Of a DNA stretch of 64,000 bases, positions 1 to 11,100 are shown piece by piece. Positions within the stretch are counted from its first letter, which is position 1. Every line of letters starts with the position of its first letter. The notes beneath the pieces were generated by a model. The model ran no database searches. It was given only the letters and a program-made list of their open reading frames with translations, and was not told the DNA's origin. The translations under genes and the position numbers were made by a program. Location: the NCBI GenBank assembly GCA_033032865.1, contig JAWHQI010000229.1, forward strand, positions 1,364,001-1,428,000, given 5' to 3'. Origin of the DNA: Dactylorhiza incarnata (lineage: Eukaryota > Streptophyta > Magnoliopsida > Asparagales > Orchidaceae).

Positions 1-1145
1 GCAACCTCCCGGTTATGAGACCACAGGGGAGTCTCTTGTATGTCACCTCAAGAAATCTCTTTATGGTCTCAAACAGTCTCCTGGGGTCTGGTGTTATAAG
101 TTCAGTCGGGTTGTTCACGATGTTGGCTTCACTTGGAGCTCGGCTGATTTTTCTTTATTCACTCGTCACCGCCACAGGCACAGTGATTCTTTTAGTGAAT
201 ATTGATGATATTCTCATCACAAACGATGATATCACTGGTATAACTATGATTAAGAAAGACCTGACATCCATATTTCATACTAAGTATTTGGGGTCTCTCC
301 GATATTTTCTTGGCATCGAGGTGGCTCGTCGACCTGATGGTCTCGTTCTATCTTAACGGAAGTACTGTCTTGACCTACTTCATGACATTGGCTACCCTGG
401 ATGCAAGCCCGTTGATACTCCTATGGATGTCAACCATAAGCTTTGCTCATTTACTCCTCCCTATCTCGGAGTACTATCGTAGTCTTGTGGGCAAGCTCAT
501 TTAGATTACAATCACTAGATCGGATATATCCTTTGTCGTTGGGGTGTTCAGTCACTTTATGGATGCTCCACAGATCTCTCATCTCCATATTGTTGAGTGC
601 ATCCTCCAGTATCTGAAGATTGCCCCGGGACAATGGCTTGTATATAAGCCCTCCTCGTCTTTCTTGTTGCATACTCTGATGTTGACTATGTCGATTATCT
701 TGATGATTGTCGATAGACAAGTGGGTATTGCACATACTTTGGTGGACGTCTTGTCACTTGACGGAGCAAGAAGCAAAATGTGGATGCAGGATCATCTGCG
801 GAAGTTGAGTAGCGATCAATGACTTTTGTCGTTTCAGAAGTCACATGGTTGGAAAGTCTTTTGAGTGATCTATGTGTGAAAATCCCCTCTGGTCACTCTC
901 TTCTGTGACAACCAAGTTGCTATTCATATTGCTAAGAATCATGTATTTCATGAACGTATCAAGCACATCGAAGTCGATTGTCATTTTATTCGGGAAAATG
1001 TTCAACTTTAAAAACTAGACCTGAGGCATGTGTCTGTTGTTGGGCAAGTTGTTGATATTCACTAAGGTCTTACCTCGATCATTACATCATCAGTTTTTGT
1101 CTAAGCTTGGCTTCTACGACTTATATGCTCCAACTTGCGGGGGAG
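1..1145 (+). pseudogene. Ty1/copia retrotransposon relic X: RT and RNase H remnant, cut by the window start
   Basis: The plus strand encodes the end of a copia polyprotein in broken frames. The reverse transcriptase part (about 1-500) reads NIDDILITN where intact copies have YVDDILITG, so the first catalytic Asp of the YVDD box has been replaced within an altered context. It continues through [16 protein letters not shown]. RNase H pieces (about 680-1130) include SGYCTYFGG-like residues, AIHIAKN and the terminal FLSKLGFYDLYAP, with several stops and frameshifts. The polypurine tract TGCGGGGGAG at 1136-1145 abuts the 3' LTR. Gag, protease and integrase lie outside the window. The RT resembles copia B in this window (same [14 protein letters not shown] and MDVNHKLC stretches), but the LTRs differ. 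It lies just downstream of the PMT gene and is not functional. Confidence 0.85.
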
Positions 1146-1435
1146 TGTTGAAGTAATATGTATAAAGGTCGGGCGGTTACCCTTGGGTAACTGCCCGATG
1201 TTGCTGCTCTGTAAATGGGTTGGGCGGTTACACTTGGTGTAACCGCCCGGTGTTGCTACCTGTTGTAGTCCGGGCGGTTACCTGTATTGTAACTGTCCGA
1301 TGTATTTAGTCGCACATCATCATTTGTTCATTCTCTCACCTCATATATTCTATATAAAGAAGGATGCACTTGTGTAATAAGTAGATTTCCGGAGAATTAA
1401 AATAAATATTTGTATTTGTATTTTGGGTTTCCACA
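1146..1435 (+). repeat. 3' LTR of copia relic X
   Basis: This 290-bp LTR starts TGTTGAAG directly after the polypurine tract and ends TTTCCACA. A TATA-like TATATAAAG lies near 1350. The left half holds three spaced copies of an inverted repeat built on GGGCGGTTAC (see the separate entry). The matching 5' LTR is outside the window, so the right boundary rests only on the TG...CA rule. Confidence 0.7.
1170..1300 (+). repeat. Three tandem hairpin units in the LTR (GGGCGGTTAC...GTAACCGCCC)
   Basis: Three copies, about 50 bp apart, start at 1171, 1222 and 1272. Each has a left arm GGGCGGTTAC, a short loop and a right arm close to GTAACCGCCC, followed by a GATGTTGCT-like spacer. The middle copy pairs best; the first and third have one or two mismatches in the right arm. 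The units sit upstream of the putative TATA box, in the U3 position. Confidence 0.75.
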
Positions 1436-1908
1436 ATATCAAAGTAAGCTTAAGCTCAATGGCTCAATCTCACGCCACACAATTAGAAGAAAGAAGTCAA
1501 TGTGTTAGAGGCCAAAAGACCATGTCATACGCTTGGGGCAACATTTTGGCAATGCGGACTCGCATCAGGAAACCTATGTAGTTGTATGCGCGTAATATAG
1601 ATCATCGACCCCTCCACCAACACCTATTAGCTGTGTTGAATGCTTAATATAAGTTTGAGGTAATGTTTTAGAGTTAAGAAATGCCAATAACACTAATTTG
1701 AATTAACAAAAACAATCAGTTGATGATAAAATCAAGCAGCGGTGAGCATCGCTAAATTTGCTCATCGATTAAAGAGTTTTTGTATACAACAAATTTGAAA
1801 ACAAAAAGCTAACCTGCAAATCCGCAAGTTGCACATTACCACGTATTCGATGCGAACAAGATGAACAAAAAGAATCAGAATCTGCAGCGAATTCCAGTAA
1901 ATCTTTCG
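1436..1908. other. Spacer between copia X and the PMT stop codon, probably including PMT 3' UTR
   Basis: This AT-rich stretch has no recognisable coding sequence. Its right part must hold the 3' UTR of the minus-strand PMT gene. I did not find a convincing AATAAA signal on the minus strand. Confidence 0.4.
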
Positions 1909-2140
1909 CTATGAAACGGATGCAGCGGTGCTTGCCTCACGTTCTTGCGGCCGCCACATTTTCTTCTGCATACAAAGAAAACCATCATTCTCCTTCGAGT
2001 AAGACAGCTTTATTTCCCAATGGAGAGATTTCAGGATCTCTTCGATCTCAGAAATGGTTTGTGTGTCGTCCCTAACAATCAGGTGTCCTTGAGGTCTTAG
2101 TATCCGGTCCACCTCGAAAATTACAGGAAGCAGCTCGCAC
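1909..2140 (-). CDS. PMT exon 8: C-terminus and stop
   Basis: This 232-nt exon completes an Arg codon and encodes [49 protein letters not shown] and the family-typical MWRP. A short non-conserved tail [11 protein letters not shown] follows, then TAG at 1911-1909. The acceptor is ATAAG|GTGCG. Confidence 0.92.
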
Positions 2141-5100
2141 CTTATAAGAGTACAGGCAAAATGAAATGAATGAATATCTATAAATATCTTCAACTATGCA
2201 ACATGCAAAAAAGAGTAAAATACTCCCATGGACTTTTCTATCTACAAATAATCAAGCAGCTCTAAGCACATAATTGATCGGTTTACTTCATGAATTAAAG
2301 AAATGTAAATATGCTGTACATCAACATACCTTATTTTAAGCCTTGAAAACAAATGGGCAGCATGGACAAGATCATATGTCCTTGGATATGTGCTGAATGA
2401 TTCACACCAATCATGATACATTCCAAAAAGGCCGCGCTCATAAATAATAGGAAGAGTGTCTGGTGAATCGATTGGGACAACATTCATCACCCACAACTTT
2501 AGATCACTTAAAGCTGCTGCAAAACTGCAAAAAAACAAATTCATACAAAAATTATAACCGAGGTGACTAAGACATGTGCTGAGATTGCAAACACAAATTT
2601 AAAAAAAGGAAGCGTGATAATAATCAATCTTTATGATAGTAGATTGGGGCATTTACCGGGACCTCCCCTCTAAATTTGAAAATTACAGATTGCACCCCTC
2701 TAATTATTGAAATTACAAAAACATCCCCTGAATGTTACAAAACATAACATTTACCTCCCCTGAAGTTCACATTTCATAACATCCATGCACAAAATACCCC
2801 CCTCGGAGTACATTTTCAGGGGGGGTATTTTGTAATTTCAATAATAAGAGGGGTGCAATCTGTAATTATGCAAACTTCCAGAGGAAGTTCTGGTAATTAT
2901 TCGTGTGTGTGGGTGCGCGCGCGTGCGGGGGCGCGTGTGTATGTCTATATATATATATATATACGAGTGACAGTGCACGGGGGGCCCCCCGTGCCCCGCG
3001 CGACAGTACTCTACGCGCACCCGGCGGGCTTCGCCCGCACCCGACGGGGCTTCGCACGACAGTACTCCGACCACGACGGTGCCCCGGCTTGACGAAGCTC
3101 CCCCGCTCGTGAACCCCATGCGCACGCCAAAATTGCACAACAAACAGAACATTGAGCATGGGGTTTCGCGAGCGACGGGAGCGCCATTGCACCGGGGCAC
3201 TGTCGTGGTCAGGGTACGATTGTGCGGGGCACGATGGGGCCCTCATGTACTGTCACTCGTATATTATTACGTTCGATGAGTAGAGAACCATGATATGACA
3301 AAGACAAAACAGTCAACACCAATAAAATTAGAGGGATTAGAACACCTGCATCTATAAAGGGTAGAACACATGCATCTAAGGGTTCATTTGGCGCGGCGTT
3401 TTGGCCGCACGTTTGGGGAAAACGCCGTCGGACGGCGGATAAACAAACGCCCTCCGGCGGCGTTTGCTCCGGCTGGACCCGCCGTGCCATGGAAAACGGG
3501 AAAACGCCCCGTTTCCATCCCCGCCTCCTCCCCTCCGTTCCCAACTCCCCCTTTCCACCCACAGGTGCCGTCCGCCACCGCCGCGCCAAATAAAGCCTAA
3601 ATACCTGAACACTTGTATCTATAAAAGCAATAAACCTATTATTGTATTGGAAAATGTGAGCCTCTAATCTTAATGACATAAGAACACCTGCATCTATGAA
3701 AGGTTGAACGGCAACCTGAGTCTACTTATTACTTGGATAGAATTAAAAAAAAATAAGGAATTGTAGGTGGAGTTGCTTACCTCTGATTATTTTCCCAACA
3801 GCGAGGACTTCAATCAACAATTATTTCGTCGACTCTTTTGTAGAAGCTGCCATAGGCAGTGGCGATGAACAAAATAGGTAGAAAAAAGTTAGAACAACAG
3901 AAGAAAGAAGAAGCAGGGAAGAGGGCATAATAGGAGAAGACTCACCTATAGAATGCGTAATACCCTACACACCGAAGTTGCACTCTGGGGTTGCGCCGCT
4001 GTCCCAAGCCGCTGTCTGAGTTCCGTCACCAAGTGCCAGAGAGAATGACGAAAGCTGGGCTTCTTCACCGAGCGCCGGAGAGGGAAGAGCGAGATATGGC
4101 GAAGTAATTTCTCAAGCGCCGTCAAGCGCGATCGTGAGGAGTAAGGGGCGGATCGTAAGGTTTAGGTATTCCTCAGTGGATTTTGCAGAGTCTCGATGAC
4201 GGAGGGGCTTCGATTTCGTGAGGGTCGGGATTTTGCAGAGTCACGCGAGAGATGATGCTGATTAATCAAGCGTTAGGATTGAATGAGTAGTACCTAATGG
4301 ATGGCTATGATTAATTGGATGTACATTTTTGAGTTTCAGATGGGCCTGAAAGTACTTCTTTATATAATATAGATATAAGAGGGGGGAGAAATACATGAAG
4401 ATAAGAGAAATACATGAAATGATAAATGCTAACACCTCCCTCAAGTTGGGCATGTAATGTTGAACATGCCCAACTTAGTAATGATCCTTTCAAAGGCACA
4501 CGGAATCCTTTAGTGAGGATATCTGCCAGTTGTTGTTCAAATGGAACGAACGGAGTACATAGAGTTTCTCTCACTATGTTTTCTTTAATGAACAAACAGA
4601 GTACATAGAGTTCCTCTCATAGTGTTTTCTTTAATGAAGTGTCTATCAACTTCAATGTGTTTAGTGTGATCGTGCTTAACCGGGTTATGAGCAATGTTGA
4701 TGGCCGTTTTGTTATCACAATTAGTCTAATTGTTTTTTTTTCGAGGTCAGGATCTCTCATAATAATCTGAATCCAAAGTCCCTCACAGATTTCGTGGATC
4801 ATGACTCTAAATTCACCTTCAGCACTAGATCTAGCAACCACATGTTTTTTGCTCCACCATGTAACCAAATTTTCACCAACAAATGAGCAATATCCTGAGG
4901 TAGATCGTCGATCATCAACCGATCTTGCCCAGTCTGCGTCTGTGTAGACTTCAACATTTAGCTCATCATTAAGTGAGAATAGGATACCGCTCCCAGGAGA
5001 AGTCTTGAGATATATGAGGATACGATGGGAAATATCAAGATGGCGAGTCTTTGGTGAATGCATGTACTGCTGATCGCTCCAACATCATATAAGATATTTA

Positions 5101-8100
5101 GGCGAGTGTGTGATGGCAAATTAGGTTCCCCACTAACCTCTAAAAGCCAATCATGTCCTCAATCGTTTCTCTGTCATCTCTCCCTAGCCCGTGAATTACT
5201 TCAATAAGGGTGTCAGATCTACACCCGTTCATCCATGATGTCTCTATAAATCGAGGATGTACTTCCTCTGCGAGATGAAAATTCCATGCCCGGACCTGGG
5301 AGCTTCAATGCCCAGAAAATAATTGAGATTCCTTAAGTCATTTATCTCAAATTCACTGGTTAGCCTTTCCATTAAAGTTTGAATTTCCTTCGGATCATCT
5401 CATGTAATCACAATATCGTTCACATAAACTATAAGGGTAGTCAGTTTACCTTCCTTGTGCTTAATGAACAAAGTATACCCAAAGGTCAGCATAGCCTTGT
5501 AAAGCTCTCAAACCAGGCCCTAGGAGATTGTTTGAGACCGTATAACGCCTTTTTTAATCTGCAGACCTTCCCTTCAGATCCTCTATGGACAAGTCCAAGA
5601 GGTAAGGACATATATGCTTCCTCTTCTATGTCCACGTGAAGGACCGCATTCTTCACATCTAGCTGACTGAGGTTTCATCTCTTACAGACAACACGTGATA
5701 GGAGAACTCTTATGGAGTTCAAATTTGTTATATGAGCAAAAGTCTCCTGATAATCGTTCCCAACAGTCTTAGTGTACCCTCTGGCAACCAGCCTTGTATC
5801 ATTCAACAATTCTCTGGGTGTTTTCTTTGACAGCGCCCACTTATACCCAACAACTGTCTTCCCTTGAGGAAGATGCACAAGATCCCATGTACAATTTTTT
5901 CAAGGGCGTGCATTTCTTCGAGCATGGCATTTTGCCACTTGCAGTGACGAAGAGCTTTCTACCAGGATGATGGGATAGAAATAGAGGATAAAGAGGAAAC
6001 AAATGCTCTATTTGAAGCAGTTAGAGAAGTACAAGATACATACTGAGATAGAGTGTGTTGGGTAGAGGTTTACATGGGTAGAGATACCTTCTCTTAGGGC
6101 AGTAGATTCTGAAGACGGATCAGACGCCAGCTCTGTTATCCTGAGAGAAGTTTATGTGTTTGTACCCGTATTTCTCCAAGAGTAAACCTGTAAAGGGGGA
6201 GCATGGAATTTCTCCTGGTCGTTTGTAACCCTGTTTCTCCGAGAGTAAACCTAAAAGGGGAGTATAAGATTTCTCTTGGCCGTTAGAGACAATAAGAGTG
6301 GTAGCTGGAATAGGCTGGTATAAAGGAGGACTGGGTAAAAGTGTATGTGAGGACTCCTCCAGAAGAGATAAGGAGCTCATTTCCAATATGGGAGAGTACC
6401 CCCTGAAATGAGGTCCCATAGTAGCAACCAGATTCACGAAATATAACATACATGGTCACAAAAACCTTCTTGGTTACAGAATCAAAGCATTTCCAACCCA
6501 TTTGAATTGGGGAAATCCGTTGAAGACATATTTTAGGGCACGGTAGTCAATTTAGTTTTTGATGTATGTGAATAAAGCACACATCCAAAGACATGAGGAT
6601 GAAGTTTAGTTGGAGAACCAGAAGAGTGTTGAAGGGTGTTTTATTCGCGAGAACCAGTGTAAGCATACGGTTAATGTGGTAAGCGACTGTGAGAACAGCA
6701 TCTCCCCAGTAGTATTTTGGAAGATGCATCTTAAGTAAGAGACACCTGACAACTTCCAGAAGATGGCGATTCTTGCGTTCTGTCGTACCATTTTGAACAG
6801 GTGAGTAAACACAAGATGTTTGGTAGATAATGCCACAGTCACTTAGATATCGTTCAAACTGTGAATCAATGTACTCATGATCGTTGTAAGTACGAAGAAT
6901 TTTAAAGGTGGTATTGAATTGGGTGACTAACATTTTTTAAAAACGCTGAAATAACGGAAACGCTTCATTTTTAGCTTTCATTAAATATACCCAGGTAGTG
7001 CGGAAAAAACAATTAATGAAAGTAACAAATCAAGCGCACCTAGAAATTGAAGCAACAGGACAAGACCCCCAAACATCATTATGAATAATAGCAAAAGGTG
7101 TAGAGTTATAAGAAGAAACATGATTAAAAGAAATACGTCGGTGTTTGCTTAGTTCGCATGCATCATAGTGAAAATTGTCAAATAACAATGAAGATGTTAG
7201 AAAAGCCCATGTAAGAGCCCAATTGTTTTTCTCTTCTCTTTAGTCCCACATCATGTATAAGGATTTCCTCTCTCTTTCTCTCTCCTATATATTTGTATTC
7301 ATGCATTGTATTTGACATATAGAAAGCAATATACAAGCTTTGGCTTTTTCCAACATGGTATCAAAGCATTCGGTCCGAAAATCGCGGTCTCCCATTTCTG
7401 TGACCGCCTACCCCTCCTGCTGACAGCTCGCGGTCTCCCATTTCTGTGACCGCCTACCCCTCCTGCCGACAGCTCGGCTTCCTGGCCTCCTCTTTGGCCC
7501 TCTTATAGCCTTCTCATCGCTGACACGTGGGCCCCGTCTCTCTCAATCTCTCTTTGATCGCAGCGGTCTCCCGTGCTCTTCGCAGCGACCTCCTCACAGC
7601 GGTCTCCCCAGCTTCTCCTCGCAGCGGTCTTCTGATATTCTCGCAGCCTTCTCAAGCTTCCGTACGGTCTCCAACGGCCGATCTTCCGATCTCCTGCTGC
7701 GGTCTTCTCCTGCGGAATCTTGGTCGCAGCTCGTTGGATCACTGCCGAGCTCCTCCTGTAATCTCCCAATCGGTCTCTTGTCGAGCCCCCAATCGGTCTC
7801 CTGCAGCGATCTCCTCCCTGCCGCCGCCTGCAACGATCTCGTGCAAATGCCGATCAGCGGCCTCCTCTCGCGATCTCACGCGAGCTCCCTTCAGCGGCCT
7901 CCTTCCGCGTTCTCGTGCGAGCTCTCAAGCAGCTTTCTCGCAGCCGACAGATCCTGCGGCCTCTCCCAGCGGCCTCTCCCTGCCGGTCTCCTCTTGCTCC
8001 CTCTGCGGTCTGCGCTCTCTGCCGAGCTATCTCCTACTCGCCTTCAGCCGGTCTCCCCTCTATCAAGCGAGCTCTCCTGCTCGTCGCTCCCTTTGCGGTC

Positions 8101-11100
8101 TGCTCCTGCACACAGATCGTGCGGCCTCCAGCGGTCTGCCAGCGGCCTTCCAGCGGCTTTCTACCGAGTTCCTATCCAGCGGCCTCCCAGCGGCTTCCTC
8201 TCCAGCGACCTGTCTTCTGCAGCAGTCCGCATAGCTCCTGCTCGTGGAGAACATTCAGGGCCTCCAAGAATGGGTCGCGGTGGCCGGCCACGTCCTAAAT
8301 GTTCCTTCTGTCGTAGGGATGGACACCTTGCGACAACTTGCTATCGCAAACATGGTCTGCCTTCCCGTCCGCTTGATTTTATTGCTGTCGACAGTCCTCC
8401 TGCCACTCATGCTGATCTTGAAGAAGTCCGCCTTCAGATCCAACTCTACGACACGCTCAACCGCCCACCTACCTCTGTTGCCTCCGCTGCCTCCATCTCC
8501 AATGAAGATATTGTATGTCTCTCCACTAGTCCACGCTGGATAGTGGATTCAGGTGCTACTCACCATATCACCTCGCTAAAACCACATCAATACTTGGATT
8601 CTCCGCATCCTAAGTATATCACAGTAGCCAATGGCAACACCGTTCCTGTCTCCGGTTCAGCTGATATCCTCCTCAATTCCTCTCTCCCTCTCCGCTCGGC
8701 TCTTCATGTCCCAGGCTCCCCGTTTAATTTACTTTCCGTTAGTCGCCTCACTGTCGATCTAGACTGCTCAGTAACATTCACCCCTTCTTCTTTTCTGATA
8801 CAGGATCGACGGACGCAGAGTATAATTGGTAAAGGACGACTGCAAAACGGGCTCTACCTTCTTGACGTTTCTCCCACTATCCTCTCTTCAGTCTCCTCCG
8901 TTGAATGGCATCAACGTCTTAGGCATGCGCCTCTTCCTGTCCTTCAAAAGGCTCTTCCAGATATCTCTTCCTGCTTTTAAATGTGACTCATGTATTTTGG
9001 GGAAACAACATCGTACCTCCTTTCCTTCCCATTGTACTCGGAGCTCTGCTCCTTTTGTTATAGTTCACTCCGATGTTTAGGGCCCATACAAAATTCCTAG
9101 TATCTCTGGTTATCGCTACTTTATCACCTTTATAGATGATTATTCTCGCACAACATGGTTGTATTTACTTCGCGATCGCTCTGAGCTTCACCGTGTATTT
9201 CGGGCTTTTGTTCTGGAGATTCGCACACAGTTTTCTGCAAACATAAAAACTCTCAGGACAGATAATGCTCGTGACTAAACTAGCCATGACTTTGCTAATC
9301 TCTATTCTGAGTTTGGGATCATTCACCAAACGTCTTGTGCCAATATCCTCCAACAAAACGGCGTTGCTGAACGTAAAAATATGCATCTGCTCGATGTTGC
9401 TCGATCTCTCATGATTCACATGCAGGTACCCAAAGCCTATTGGAACTTTGCACTGCCCACGACATGTTATCTCATCAACCGCCTACCCTCCTCCGTCCTC
9501 CAGCATGCTACTCCGTTTAGCCTTCTTTTCTCCTCCACTCCGACATTCTCTCTCACACCCCGCATATTTGGTTGTACCTGCTACGTTCACCTTCTGGGTC
9601 CATCCACAGATAAGTTGGCTCCCCGGGCGGCCAAACATATGTTTGTTGGCTATTCTCACACTCAGAAAGGCTACGTTTGCTACTCTCCTGCTACTCGTAA
9701 AGTGACAGTTTCTGCTGATGTTACCTTTCGGGAAGACCAACCCTTCTTCAACACTCCAACACCACCTCCTCCACCACAATCCTTCCCTCGACCAGTCATT
9801 CCCGTTACCACTCCTCTACCAATACTCCCTCCTGACTCGGCTCCTGCTTTCCACAAGCCTCCTCTTATCCGTGTCTACACCCGTCGCACTCCTTGCTCTG
9901 TTGCCCCAATGCAGTCGGCTTCGACCTCTGACACTCTGCGCTCTGCTGATCCGGCACCAGCCTCCACCACTCATCCATTGTCGAACTATGTATCCTTACA
10001 TCTCCTCTCCCCACCGCTTCAAACCTTTGCTACTTCATTATCTTCTATTTCTATACCTAACTCTGTGCAGGAGGCTCTACAACATCTCGGTTGGCAGGAA
10101 GCAATGAATGAAGAAATGACAGCTCTCTGGGCTAATCAGACATGGGACCTGGTCCCTCTCCCCTCAAACCAGACTTCTGTTGGGTGTAAATGGGTCTTTG
10201 TCATCAAGCATGCTCCTGATGGGACAATTGACCGTCTTAAGGTACGACTGGTGGCTCGTGGCTTTACTCAACAACAAGGTCTCGATTATGAGGAAACGTT
10301 CTCTCCAATGGCCAAGCTCAACACAGTTCGTGTCCTTCTCTCTGTCGTTGTGCATCGCCAATGGCCATTACATCAGCTGGATATCAAGAATGTGTTTCTC
10401 AATGGTGACCTACAAGAAATAGTCTACATGCACAACCGCCCGGGTTTGAGACCACGGGGGAGTCTCGAGTTTGTCACCTTAAGAAGTCCATTTATGGTCT
10501 CAAACAATCCCCCCGGGCATGGTTTGATAAGTTCAGTAAGGCTGTTCGGGAGGTTGGCTTCACACGGAGCTCGGCAGACTTCTCTCTGTTCACTCGACAT
10601 CGAACAACAGGAACGGTTCTTCTGTTGGTATATGTTGACGACATCCTAATCACAGGAGATGATTCAAAGGGAATACAAGCGGTCAAACAACACCTCAACT
10701 CCGTATTTCAAACAAAAGATCTGGGGAACCTTCGATACTTCCTTGGTCTTGAGATCGCGAGACGTCCTGATGGACTTGTCCTCTCTCAACGAAAGTACTG
10801 TCTCGACCTCCTTCAAGATGTTGGTTATCCTCGATGCAAGCCGATTAACACCCCGATGGATGTCAATCACAAGCTGTGTGCACATGCTTCTGATGCAGAT
10901 CTTCTTCTTCCAAACCCAGAGTACTATCGACGACTTGTAGGGAAACTAATTTACCTAACAGTCACCAAGACCAGATATATCCATTGTTGTTGGGGTTGTC
11001 AGCCGATTTATGCATTTCCCTCGAATGTCCCATCTTCAAGCCGTGGAACGCATCCTAAGATATCTAAAAACATCCCCAGGTTAAGGGCTTGTATACAAAA

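Noticed and set aside
1170..1300. Regularly spaced repeats that might suggest a CRISPR array
   Set aside because: Only three degenerate hairpin units inside an LTR of a plant element; no cas genes and no unique spacers.
2838..3279. Several frames of 66-126 codons on both strands
   Set aside because: They lie over the two MITEs and stay open because of high GC; no family match.
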